Source of the DNA: Arenibacter sp. F20364
GTDB taxonomy: Bacteria; Bacteroidota; Bacteroidia; Flavobacteriales; Flavobacteriaceae
Assembly: GCF_023015905.1 (NCBI RefSeq)
Contig: NZ_JALKBD010000006.1
Location: forward strand, 1-64,000
Length of the DNA: 64,000 nucleotides
Reading direction: 5' to 3'
In this document: positions 48,309 to 56,946 of the stretch, one piece after another
Numbering within the stretch: the stretch's first letter is position 1
How the letters are laid out: the number at the start of each line of letters is the position of its first letter
Made by a program: the position numbers and the translations under genes
The notes under the pieces: model-generated
The model's input: the letters and a program-made list of their open reading frames with translations, nothing else
Database searches by the model: none
What the model was told of the DNA's origin: nothing

Positions 48309-48890
48309 TTAATCCGGCATTACCTCTACGATCATTTCAATCTCCACGGCTATATTTCCGGGAAGGGACCCCATACCTACTGCAGCACGGGCATGTTTAC
48401 CCCTATCTCCAAATACGGCCACCATTAAATCTGAATATCCATTGATCACCTTGGGATGATCGGGAAAATCCGGTCCTGCATTTACCATTCCCAAGACTTT
48501 AACCACCCGAACTACCTTATTTAGGTTTCCCAATTCCGATTTTAAGACGGATAACTGATTGATCCCCGTAATTCGGGCAGCCTCATAACCCTCCTCTATG
48601 GTTAGATCTGTCCCGACCTTACCCTCTATATTTTCCCCATTGGCTTGCAAAGGGCCTTTTCCGGAGAGAAAGATGAGATTTCCAGAGCGAACGGCATTTA
48701 CATAATTCGCTACTGGAGCACTGGCCTCCATTAAGGTTATGCCCATTTCCTTAAGTTTTTCCTCCGGATCATAATCGGCCGGGATCACAGGAGTTTCAAT
48801 ATTAACTGGCGCCTCCACATCTTCTTTTTTTGTATTGCAGGAAATGGTCATGAAGGCTATTAAAAGGACTAAAAAATACTTAAAATTCAT
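48309..48890 (-). CDS. RidA/YjgF-family protein with lipoprotein signal
   Basis: Cytoplasmic RidA hydrolyses reactive enamine and imine products of PLP enzymes. This copy (193 aa) has a lipobox (AFMTISCNTKK, Cys18) and about 35 linker residues, so it acts outside the cytoplasm. The RidA domain shows RSGNLIFLSGKGPL, ITGINQLSVLKSELGNLNKVVRV and HARAAVGMGSLPGNIAVEIEMI with the substrate-binding Arg in HARAA. It is the last gene of the row, 29 bases after a Tat-signal PLP lyase, which would produce exactly such intermediates. Confidence 0.9.
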   Translation of the reverse strand: MNFKYFLVLLIAFMTISCNTKKEDVEAPVNIETPVIPADYDPEEKLKEMGITLMEASAPVANYVNAVRSGNLIFLSGKGPLQANGENIEGKVGTDLTIEEGYEAARITGINQLSVLKSELGNLNKVVRVVKVLGMVNAGPDFPDHPKVINGYSDLMVAVFGDRGKHARAAVGMGSLPGNIAVEIEMIVEVMPD

Positions 48891-48919
48891 ACGCTTATTT
48901 TTAAAATATACTCTATTAA

Positions 48920-50134
48920 CTATACATTCTCCAATACTTCCCTAATTCGTTTGGCGACTATTCTTTCCTGCCCGGGATCCATCATCCAGGTGGTCATGCC
49001 TATTGTTTCCTTGTCGCCCACTGTAGCTATCGCGGGGTGGCCTTCCATTAACTTTTTCCTGGCTTCTTCTGGGGTTATCTTAACTAAATTGCTATCCCAT
49101 TTAATTCGCAGGGAAGGGACGTGGTTGGCATAAGGGGGCACATGTATTTCTGTCTGCACTCCTTTTACGGATAGGGCACTGTCGCTAATTAATTTGATTT
49201 GATTTTCCCATAGCTCCCATTCCTTTTCATGATCTTTGGCCAAATACATTTCCAGGGCCACCAACATCCCCAAAACCTCTTCCTTGTTTACTTTCATCCC
49301 CCTACCAATAGTGCTTCCACGTGGTGGAGTATGTATCCTAGCCGCTTTAATAAGGTCCTTTTTGCCTAACAATAATCCAGCACTCTGCGGCCCCCTAATT
49401 CCTTTTCCTCCTGAAAAGGCCACTAAATCGAACCCCATCTTGGTAAATTTAAATAAGTTCTCCACTGGGGGTACGTCAGCGGCACAATCTATAAAAGTCG
49501 GAATATTGTGTTTTTTTCCAATAGCTAAAAATTCATCATATTTAATCTCACCATTGTCCGTATTGGCATTTAAAAACCAGAGCATTGCCGTGTTTTTATT
49601 AATGGCCTTCTCCATCTCCTTGGCTGTTTTTACCACCACTAGTTTGGCACCAACATTTAAAAGGGCATGGGTATAACCAATATTATGGCCTTCCTGAATT
49701 ATTACTTCGTGCTTTAGTCCGTTAGTATCAGGAAGTTGGGCGGCTATTTTGGAATCCATTCCAGAAATGACCCCCGCTAGACCTATGGACATGGCCCCGA
49801 ATGCCCCTGAAGATACCGTAGCATATTCACACTCTAACAATTCGGCTATTCTTTCGCCAACCTTGTCCTGAAGCTCATCCAAATCTACATATTCGGTAGC
49901 ACCAAATACAATAGCCGAGGTCACCTCGTCGGCCATTAATGAACCGGTCATAGAAGTATAGGTTCCAGCAGCATTAATAAATGTGCGTATCCCAAGCTCC
50001 TTGAAAAAATTCCGTTTTGCCGGTTCGGTTACTGCCGCACTAAGCAGTTGTGGTGTTAATAGTCCCGTACCTACCAGTCCGCCCACCACTGGTACACTGG
50101 ATAAGGTTTTTAATAATTTTCTCCTACTAAGCAT
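48920..50134 (-). CDS. SelA-like PLP-dependent lyase with twin-arginine signal
   Basis: 404 aa. The N-terminus MLSRRKLLKT followed by a hydrophobic stretch to about residue 33 is a Tat signal, suited to a protein folded with PLP before export. The catalytic core belongs to the SelA-related / D-glucosaminate-6-phosphate ammonia-lyase (DgaE) group: INAAGTYTSMTGSLM, SSGAFGAMSIGLA, FIDCAADVPP with the PLP-binding Asp, and the PLP lysine Lys244 in SGGKGIRGPQSAG. It probably removes ammonia from a D-amino or amino-sugar-acid substrate. It sits 73 bases after the amidohydrolase gene, as in EF_0837/EF_0838-type pairs. Confidence 0.87.
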   Translation of the reverse strand: MLSRRKLLKTLSSVPVVGGLVGTGLLTPQLLSAAVTEPAKRNFFKELGIRTFINAAGTYTSMTGSLMADEVTSAIVFGATEYVDLDELQDKVGERIAELLECEYATVSSGAFGAMSIGLAGVISGMDSKIAAQLPDTNGLKHEVIIQEGHNIGYTHALLNVGAKLVVVKTAKEMEKAINKNTAMLWFLNANTDNGEIKYDEFLAIGKKHNIPTFIDCAADVPPVENLFKFTKMGFDLVAFSGGKGIRGPQSAGLLLGKKDLIKAARIHTPPRGSTIGRGMKVNKEEVLGMLVALEMYLAKDHEKEWELWENQIKLISDSALSVKGVQTEIHVPPYANHVPSLRIKWDSNLVKITPEEARKKLMEGHPAIATVGDKETIGMTTWMMDPGQERIVAKRIREVLENV

Positions 50135-50207
50135 AATTCATTTTTTATAGATTAATCCAAGTCAACAATACAATGTATTTACTACAGTTAGTTCCAAGTA
50201 AGCGAGC

Positions 50208-51461
50208 TTATTTGGAATTCCACATGGGTCGGGAAATACCATTCAGGTCCCATACCACTGCACCCTCCCTTAGGGTTAGTTCACATTCCAATTTTTGGTC
50301 GCCCATCATTCTCTTTCCCTGTGTATCAATAAAACCGAAGTTCCCCTTTCTTAGGTTTAGAATTGTTAGGTCCGCCACAGCTCCGACCGTTAAGTGTCCC
50401 AAATCCGTACGTTTAATATATTGGGAAGGATTCCAAGTCGCACACTCGATGACCTGTTTTGGGGTCAACCCCATATTGATGAACTTCGACATAATATTGA
50501 GCATATCCTTCATTCCCCCGTTCATACTTCCCGTATGCAGATCCGTGCTTATGGAATTAGGTAAAAAACCCTGTTTTATGGCCGGAATGGCTTGCTCAAA
50601 TACAAAGCTGCCACCGCCATGGCCAACATCAAAAACAATCCCACGTTTTTGGGCGTCGAAGACATACTTCCTTACCTTGCCATTTTCATCCACTACAGGA
50701 GTTCTTCCTTTTACATGGGCATAGGCATGGGTAAAGATGTCCCCAGGACGAAGTTTTTCAATGAGCAATGTTTCCAAGGACAACTCGGGTTCACTGCCCC
50801 CAAAATCGATCATAACCGGTATATCTGCCAAGTTACCCGCTTCAACCACCTTATTTACAGGCTCCCAGTCAAAGCCACTGTAATGGGCCAATTTTACCCC
50901 TACTATAGTACCCTTGTTCTGCAAGGCCACGTAAGCGGTCATCTTAGGGTTCATATCCTCTATATTCTGTTCAATGGCTCCCCCCTTCATGCCCGATCCT
51001 ATGATGTTTAAGAAGGACAATACCCTTGTTTTGGATTTATCTATCGTCTGTGCCTTGAACGTCTTAAAATTCTTCCATCCGGCACCTCCTACATCAACTA
51101 TAGTGGTAACGCCACTTCTAAAGGTAAACCCATCAGGGGGCAAGGCACTATAACTATTACTTAGGTACGCATCTTCCTCGGTCCCAAAAAAATTGTGCCC
51201 ATGAATATCAAGGAGTCCGGGAGCCACTATTAACCCCTTTGCATCTATCACCGTTTTGGCCAGGTTTTCTGGAATTTTGGAATCGACTTTCGCTATTTTA
51301 CCATCTTTTATGGCCACATCCGCTACTTGGTCCAGATTATTTTTCGCGTCTATTACATGCCCCCCCTTGACCAAGATGTCGTAGTCCTGTGCGGTCAAGG
51401 AAGAAGTTGTAGCTAGTAATAAAACAATAATCCAAATCCGATTTTTTAGTGTATTTTTCAT
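50208..51461 (-). CDS. Exported amidohydrolase/deacetylase (EF_0837/AHA_3915-like)
   Basis: 417 aa with a Sec signal (RIWIIVLLLATTSSLTAQ). Binuclear metal site: His87 and His89 in LLDIHGH, a probable carbamylated Lys in VGVKLAHYSG, His in THAYAHV and VFDVGHGGG, and the catalytic Asp in STDLHTGS. This resembles the EF_0837 amidohydrolase family (related to dihydroorotase and N-acyl-D-amino-acid deacylase), normally cytoplasmic and paired with the DgaE-like lyase. Here both enzymes carry export signals. Likely reaction: hydrolysis of an N-acyl or cyclic amide. It is 43 bases after the sugar dehydrogenase gene. Confidence 0.87.
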   Translation of the reverse strand: MKNTLKNRIWIIVLLLATTSSLTAQDYDILVKGGHVIDAKNNLDQVADVAIKDGKIAKVDSKIPENLAKTVIDAKGLIVAPGLLDIHGHNFFGTEEDAYLSNSYSALPPDGFTFRSGVTTIVDVGGAGWKNFKTFKAQTIDKSKTRVLSFLNIIGSGMKGGAIEQNIEDMNPKMTAYVALQNKGTIVGVKLAHYSGFDWEPVNKVVEAGNLADIPVMIDFGGSEPELSLETLLIEKLRPGDIFTHAYAHVKGRTPVVDENGKVRKYVFDAQKRGIVFDVGHGGGSFVFEQAIPAIKQGFLPNSISTDLHTGSMNGGMKDMLNIMSKFINMGLTPKQVIECATWNPSQYIKRTDLGHLTVGAVADLTILNLRKGNFGFIDTQGKRMMGDQKLECELTLREGAVVWDLNGISRPMWNSK

Positions 51462-51504
51462 TTTTTAAAAGTATTAGTTGATATAAACACCTAGCCTATA
51501 ATTT

Positions 51505-53223
51505 CTATAAACTGATTCTTGCCTTTTTTACGTCTTCCTTACTTATCTCTCCTGCATCATTCCCAAAATTGGTCCTAATATAGGTCAGTACATCGGCCAC
51601 CTCTTCATCGCTCAAAAAACTGTGCTGTGGCATTACCCCATTGTAGACCTCCCCATTCACCTCGATGGAGCCTTCCATTCCTTTTAAAATTACGTTTATC
51701 AACCTCTCCTTGTCCCCTACTACCCAGTCCGTCCCGTTCAAAGGCGGAAACCTACCAGTGGCTCCTTGGCCATCCTTTTGATGACAGGTACTACAATAGG
51801 TGTAATAAACTTTTTCACCGCCTGTAAATTCACCAGCCAAAAGATTATCCTTGTTTACATCCGGTGTTCTTATGTGCGACAACAATTTTCTTTTTTCCAT
51901 TTCAGCCAATTGTTCTTGGCCAAATTTACCCTTGTTGCCCTCGAATATAATCTTCCATATTGTCCCTTTGACCGAATCCGAAATATACATACTGTCGTCT
52001 GGACCAAAAGCAATACCCATGGGCCTGTAATGGGCATCTTTAACACTTACAATAGGATCTACCACCGCAAAACCATCCGCAAAAATTTCCCAATCACCGC
52101 TAGGCTTACCATCCTTAAAAGGAACAAATCCCACAAAATACCCGGATTGGGGGTAAGGTGCTCTATTGGTTGAGCCATGAAAGGCAATAAAAGCCCCATT
52201 TTTATATCGTTCTGGCAACTTGTCACCATCATAAAAAACCAAATCGTTTGGTGCCCAGTGTCCAGGAAAGCCCATTATAGGGTCATCAAATTCCTGACAT
52301 CTCCCAATTATGTTTCCGTCGCCCCCATATTCAGGAGCAAGCACCTTTTTCTCCTGCATTTGGTCATAATAACAATAGGGCCATCCAAAATTTGAACCTT
52401 CAGTAACCCTTATAAATTCTTCAGAAGGGAGCAAGGCACTTTCCCAACCGGAATAGATATTTGGAAATAATCTCAGCAAATCATCCCGTCCGTGCATTAC
52501 AATATACAGATTTTCGTCCTCAGAATTCCAATCCATGGCCACAACACTCCGTATGCCTGAGGCATATTTGTAACCGTCTTTTTGGGTCTGTCCCAGTTTG
52601 TTGGCATCAAAACGCCAAACACCGGCATGGTCCTCCAATTGTGGACATGGATCTATCCCAGGTGCCCCAGAGGTCCGTTTAGGGTTTTGACACGCATTGG
52701 AAGGGGCACCAAAGGGAACATACATATAGCCCTTATTATCAAAAGCAATTGGCTTTCCAATGTGTTCATGCTTACCATGCTCATGGTCATCGGTCATGAC
52801 TATTTCCATTTCCCCTTCGGGAATTAATGTTCCTGGTTTTAACTTATAGCGATAAACTACCAACTCAGAACTAAAATATAAATAACCGTTGTAGATCCTC
52901 ATGGCGGTGGAATAACTCCATTTCTGAAGCTTACGGTAAGCCCCGAATTTTTCCATGACATCTGCCCTGCCATCATTATTTTTATCCTGCAGGACTACTA
53001 TTCCCCCCTTTTCACTTGAATTTCTAAGTTTGCCATATAATATGCCATCATCGGTCACTGCTATGTGTCGCACCTTTTCCTCCACACTGTCCACAACCAC
53101 GACCGCCTTGAATCCATCGGGTAAAAAAAGACCTGCGTTAGGTGGCTGCTCCACACATTCGACCAAAGTAAATACAGGCACAATACAAAAAATTAGTTTT
53201 TTGAAATGAGGGGAAATGGGCAT
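51505..53223 (-). CDS. PQQ-type sugar dehydrogenase-like beta-propeller with cytochrome c domain, lipoprotein
   Basis: 572 aa from the ATG at 53223, with lipobox FTLVECVEQ. Residues 35-440 form a six-bladed propeller of the glucose/sorbosone dehydrogenase group (LPDGFKAVVVVDSVEEKVRHIAV, YASGIRSVVAMDWNSEDENLY, FGWPYCYYD, DAHYRPMGIAFGPDDSMYISD). Residues 465-560 are a class I cytochrome c with CSTCH (477-481) and the Met ligand in GVMPQHSFLSD. It likely oxidises an extracytoplasmic sugar or aldose and passes electrons through its own haem. An operator-like palindrome lies about 150 bases upstream. Confidence 0.9.
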   Translation of the reverse strand: MPISPHFKKLIFCIVPVFTLVECVEQPPNAGLFLPDGFKAVVVVDSVEEKVRHIAVTDDGILYGKLRNSSEKGGIVVLQDKNNDGRADVMEKFGAYRKLQKWSYSTAMRIYNGYLYFSSELVVYRYKLKPGTLIPEGEMEIVMTDDHEHGKHEHIGKPIAFDNKGYMYVPFGAPSNACQNPKRTSGAPGIDPCPQLEDHAGVWRFDANKLGQTQKDGYKYASGIRSVVAMDWNSEDENLYIVMHGRDDLLRLFPNIYSGWESALLPSEEFIRVTEGSNFGWPYCYYDQMQEKKVLAPEYGGDGNIIGRCQEFDDPIMGFPGHWAPNDLVFYDGDKLPERYKNGAFIAFHGSTNRAPYPQSGYFVGFVPFKDGKPSGDWEIFADGFAVVDPIVSVKDAHYRPMGIAFGPDDSMYISDSVKGTIWKIIFEGNKGKFGQEQLAEMEKRKLLSHIRTPDVNKDNLLAGEFTGGEKVYYTYCSTCHQKDGQGATGRFPPLNGTDWVVGDKERLINVILKGMEGSIEVNGEVYNGVMPQHSFLSDEEVADVLTYIRTNFGNDAGEISKEDVKKARISL

Positions 53224-53375
53224 TGATTGTATATTTAATAAACCTGTGATTGACTCTCCATCATGGGCAATTTTCACCAAAACCAATTATTCCCCAAATA
53301 TGATTTGGACTGGAATTGTTGTATTACCCGATAATAATATATTCAGCCTGCATGTAATTCCTGCCTTAAACTTTA

Positions 53376-53399
53376 TAAGATGTGTACGAACACATCTTA
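53376..53399. promoter_or_regulatory. Operator-like palindrome upstream of the sugar dehydrogenase gene
   Basis: TAAGATGTGT and ACACATCTTA are perfect inverted arms of 10 bases around the tetramer ACGA, giving a TGTGTACGAACACA core with central CG, which resembles LacI-family operators. It lies 153 bases before the ATG, in a 336-base gap with no coding frame. A regulator gene is not in this part of the window. Confidence 0.5.
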
Positions 53400-53559
53400 A
53401 ATTTAATAATACTTTGGAAAATCTACCTATTTTATTTCCAATATTTAACAATTAAATTGTCCAATTGAAATAAAAGTGCGATTTCTATTGAAGGATTACA
53501 AAAAATACCCCTTTAAAATATCTTGCTCCTGAAGTGACTTGGAATTACCCTGTTATTCT

Positions 53560-54288
53560 TTATTGAAAAATTAGTTTGCCAAAAAATTCGGGTCTGTGAT
53601 AATCGGGCTTTTCGGTTCCAACCGGATTCCAGGTCAGATAATGGCGTTGTGAAGTAGCGTCGCCACACTTATAAAAATTTGCTCCGCCCTGTAAACCCTT
53701 TAATTTAATCTCGGGATTATAGGTTAGGATTTCAGCAGGTATGAGTATGGTCATTTCCCATGTAAAATCGCCTGTCCTTTCCGTGAAAGTTTGAGCTCCC
53801 AGGGAGCTTTGTACCTCAATCAAATTGCGTATAGTATTTGGGTCAACAAATTGACGCTGACCTCTTCCCGGACCATAAGCCAAATGCACAGTGCCAATAC
53901 AATTGAATTCAAAATTATAATAATTCCCGTCGCCCGAGGGATCAAAAAAGAATTCCACACAACTGTCCCGGGCCACTGGACCATTAGTCTCTCCAACGCT
54001 GGCAAGTATGTGATTTTCCTTGACATAATATTTTAGCCAAATGGCATTATTGCTGTGCGCTATCCTGAAAGCCACATCGGGCCGGTAAGAAAATTGATCC
54101 CAATTTATTAAGTCGATCGTCTGCAGTTCAGCATGCTCTTCCAAGAGTTGGGATACCTGTTCCAAACCAGCTTGTCCTTTAAATTCTATTTCTTTGACCT
54201 TTAGCATTTTCTCCTGACTTTGTATTTCAGATTTGCAAGACATCATTATCCCGCATAGGCACAAAATAAAAAATTTCCTTTTACACAT
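53560..54288 (-). CDS. CBM9-like carbohydrate-binding lipoprotein
   Basis: 242 aa from the ATG at 54288, lipobox CGIMMSCKS. The rest is one domain of the CBM9-like/DOMON-related type: VAFRIAHSNNAIWLKYYVKEN, DSCVEFFFDPSGDGNYYNFEFNCIGTV, FTWEMTILIPAEIL, and PDYHRPEFFGKLIF at the end. Such domains bind sugars or haem, and in Bacteroidota they are often stand-alone surface proteins. No catalytic residues are evident. It lies between the flavin monooxygenase-like gene and the sugar dehydrogenase. Confidence 0.82.
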   Translation of the reverse strand: MCKRKFFILCLCGIMMSCKSEIQSQEKMLKVKEIEFKGQAGLEQVSQLLEEHAELQTIDLINWDQFSYRPDVAFRIAHSNNAIWLKYYVKENHILASVGETNGPVARDSCVEFFFDPSGDGNYYNFEFNCIGTVHLAYGPGRGQRQFVDPNTIRNLIEVQSSLGAQTFTERTGDFTWEMTILIPAEILTYNPEIKLKGLQGGANFYKCGDATSQRHYLTWNPVGTEKPDYHRPEFFGKLIFQ

Positions 54289-54390
54289 ATGGCAAATCTT
54301 ATAATAGTACAAATTAGCTAAAATTTGTCATCCACACTTCATGAAGCCAAAATTATGAACATAGGAATAAATAAACCTTATAAAGGAACA

Positions 54391-55410
54391 TTACTCCCCA
54401 CTTAGTAGACTACTCAAAATTTCATAGGACTTTAAACGGTCCTGATGATCAAAAATGTGGGATACCGCCATTATTTCATTGACCCGGGTTGCTTCAATAA
54501 AATCGGTAAGCTGTGCCTTTATAGTTTCTCTTGATCCTACAAAACTATAGTGCATCATTTGTTGTATTTGGGCTTTTTCCATCCCCTGCCAAATACCATC
54601 CATACTCTCTACTGGCGGTGGCAAAGGCCTTCTTGTATTCCTTATAATTCCTAGGGCCAATTGTTGAAGGCTGGTCTCCAAGTATCTGGCCTTTTCGTCC
54701 GTTTCAGCAGCAATCACATTTACACAGGCAATAGTATAGGGAGCCTTACATTGTAGTGAAGCCTCAAAATTTTGATGGTAAAGCCTAAGGGCCTCGTGCA
54801 AATGGGTTGGTGCAAAATGACTCGCAAAAGCATATGGCAATCCCTTTGCACCCGCCAATTGTGCACTAAAGGTGCTTGAACCCAGTAAATATATTGGAAT
54901 CTCCAGGCCTTCTCCAGGAATGGCCCGCACCGCTGCATGACTGTTTTCTTTAGAAAAATAGGTCTGTAAGGCTACTATATCCCTTGGAAAATCATGAACA
55001 GTTTCCGTTCGATCCCTTCTTAAGGCTTTTGCCGTTAGTTGATCGGTTCCCGGAGCTCTTCCCAAACCCAGGTCCACCCTCCCTGGATAAAGTGTCTCCA
55101 AGGTGCCAAATTGTTCCGCCACAATTAAAGGGGCGTGATTGGGCAACATAACTCCACCCGAGCCTACCCTAATTGTCTTGGTACCCTGGGCAATATGTCC
55201 TATTAAAATCGGTGTGGCCGAACTCACCAAGCTTTCCATATTGTGATGCTCGGAAATCCAAAACCGCTCATAGCCCAAATTTTCCACATGTTGAGCCAAT
55301 TCCAAGCTTTTCTGAATGGATTGCAGTGCTGTTGATCCCTCGGCTACAGGCACCAAATCCAAAACAGAGAGTTTTGTGTTCCCTAAATTTTTATTGTTCT
55401 TACGCTCCAT
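54391..55410 (-). CDS. LLM-class flavin-dependent oxidoreductase
   Basis: Luciferase-like TIM-barrel protein of 339 aa, cytoplasmic, the group 1 (TIGR03558-type) branch: KLSVLDLVPVAEGSTA at the N-terminus, YERFWISEHHN, VGSGGVMLPNHAPLIVAEQFGTLETLYPGRVDLGLGRAPG, and HFAPTHLHEALRLY. The substrate is unknown for nearly all members. It is the only protein in the row 48.3-62.3 kb without an export signal or membrane segment, so its place there may be accidental. Confidence 0.92.
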   Translation of the reverse strand: MERKNNKNLGNTKLSVLDLVPVAEGSTALQSIQKSLELAQHVENLGYERFWISEHHNMESLVSSATPILIGHIAQGTKTIRVGSGGVMLPNHAPLIVAEQFGTLETLYPGRVDLGLGRAPGTDQLTAKALRRDRTETVHDFPRDIVALQTYFSKENSHAAVRAIPGEGLEIPIYLLGSSTFSAQLAGAKGLPYAFASHFAPTHLHEALRLYHQNFEASLQCKAPYTIACVNVIAAETDEKARYLETSLQQLALGIIRNTRRPLPPPVESMDGIWQGMEKAQIQQMMHYSFVGSRETIKAQLTDFIEATRVNEIMAVSHIFDHQDRLKSYEILSSLLSGE

Positions 55411-55534
55411 TTTTCCTGTATTTTCAAGTGGTGTTAGAAAGTCTTAGTCGAACAGGGTTATCATTTCTTATACGAAACAAATTTATGAAGTTTACCATCC
55501 AAAAAAATGTACAAATTACCCTTGAAAAGCAAAA

Positions 55535-56941
55535 TTACTCCCGCTCATAAATAATGGTAAGGCCTGGATTTTCCTTTTCTAATTGGATTATGGTTTCCTT
55601 TTTTACTTCGGTTTGCCAGAGATAGATTTTCTTTAACTTAGTTAGTTGGGGCACCAGCTCCAAAATACCTTTTGAAACTTTAGTGCCATATAGATTAAGC
55701 GATTCCAAATTCTCCAACTGCGACAAGCTTTTTAATCCCGCATCGGTAATTTCATTTCCTTTGAGGTCAAGCTTTACCAAATTATGTAATAACCCGATTT
55801 TTTCGAGATACGCGTCCTTCACCTTGGAATTACCCAGGTTTAACCAAACCAAATGCTCCTTTAGACCTAATAGAACGTCTATATCGGATGCCTTAAGAGT
55901 GTATTCACTCAAACTGTAATTGGCGTCCAGAAAATAATTATCCTTCATCAAAGGATTGATTACAAATCCACGACTTATTAAGGAATCGACCACAGCCCGA
56001 TCGGGAGGAGGAATTTTATTATTAAAAAGATTGTTCTTATCCAATCCAAGATAGTTACTTACCAAAGAGGAGAGTGATTTTTCTGTATCCAATTGGGTAA
56101 CAAAACCGCTGGACGGTGCTCCCATTTTGATCCACCATTTGATCAACACTACTTCTTGGTCCGTCAACGGCAGTTTTCCCTCTGATGGCATAAAATCGTC
56201 ATGCTCCATAGGTAGGGTAATCCTTCGTACCAATTCACTCTTCAGGGCATCGCCCGGTACAATGGTGTTATCACTTTCACCTCCAAGCATCATCATCTCA
56301 TAGGAAGTAAGCATAAGGCCTCCTTTCTTTTTCCCTTCGTTATGACAACTAACACATTTGGATTGCATCATGGGCAATACCAAATCCAGAAACACATCAG
56401 CAGAATCCAAAACGGCAACTTTTTTACGTGGCTCCATCTTGGAGGGCAATCCGGCCATATTCCTAACGGGATTGGGGGCATATTGCCATAAATAGGTGGA
56501 ACCATGGGTTAAGTTGCCTCCCAAATGCCCTGTATACATTAGTAAAAAACCGATTAAAAAAACTAAGATCCATTTAGGAACAGATAGGGAGTTGTTCCAT
56601 TTTTTATTGATAAAGTAACACCCAAAGGACAAAAACATTACTGCAATACCAGCCCATTGGTGATAAAACAAGGTATCCTCATCATAATCGCCACTAAGGG
56701 ATAGGAAATAACCAAAAATTACAGCCACAACTGCACTTACCGCTCCCATAAACCATGCTAATGGGGTGTAAATCGCCAAAGGCTTGTATTTGGGCCAGCG
56801 GGAAGCCATTTGTATCAAAATGGCCATAATAAGGAAACCTATGGGAAGATGTACCACTACTGGGTGAAATCTTCCTAAAAACAGCAGGATATCTGGCGGA
56901 TTATCCAAAATACCCCCAATCATTAACAAAACAAAACCCAT
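55535..56941 (-). CDS. DUF2231 membrane domain fused to Planctomycete-type cytochrome c and leucine-rich repeats
   Basis: 468 aa. Residues 18-160 hold four to five helices (FHPVVVHLPIGFLIMAIL, DUF2231-like) with HPxxVHLPIG as the signature. Residues 185-285 are a PSCyt1-type cytochrome domain with CVSCH (196-200) and GGLMLTSYEMMMLGG, IVPGDALKSEL. Residues 330-465 carry about five leucine-rich repeats (LVWLNLGNSKVKDAYLEKI, LVKLDLKGNEITDAGL, LESLNLYGTKVSKG). It follows the PSD1/DUF1501 pair and would be a haem-bearing membrane anchor with an exposed recognition surface. It ends 5 bases... before the next gene start read on the plus strand, i.e. the propeller gene stops at 56947. Confidence 0.85.
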   Translation of the reverse strand: MGFVLLMIGGILDNPPDILLFLGRFHPVVVHLPIGFLIMAILIQMASRWPKYKPLAIYTPLAWFMGAVSAVVAVIFGYFLSLSGDYDEDTLFYHQWAGIAVMFLSFGCYFINKKWNNSLSVPKWILVFLIGFLLMYTGHLGGNLTHGSTYLWQYAPNPVRNMAGLPSKMEPRKKVAVLDSADVFLDLVLPMMQSKCVSCHNEGKKKGGLMLTSYEMMMLGGESDNTIVPGDALKSELVRRITLPMEHDDFMPSEGKLPLTDQEVVLIKWWIKMGAPSSGFVTQLDTEKSLSSLVSNYLGLDKNNLFNNKIPPPDRAVVDSLISRGFVINPLMKDNYFLDANYSLSEYTLKASDIDVLLGLKEHLVWLNLGNSKVKDAYLEKIGLLHNLVKLDLKGNEITDAGLKSLSQLENLESLNLYGTKVSKGILELVPQLTKLKKIYLWQTEVKKETIIQLEKENPGLTIIYERE

Positions 56942-56946
56942 TTATG

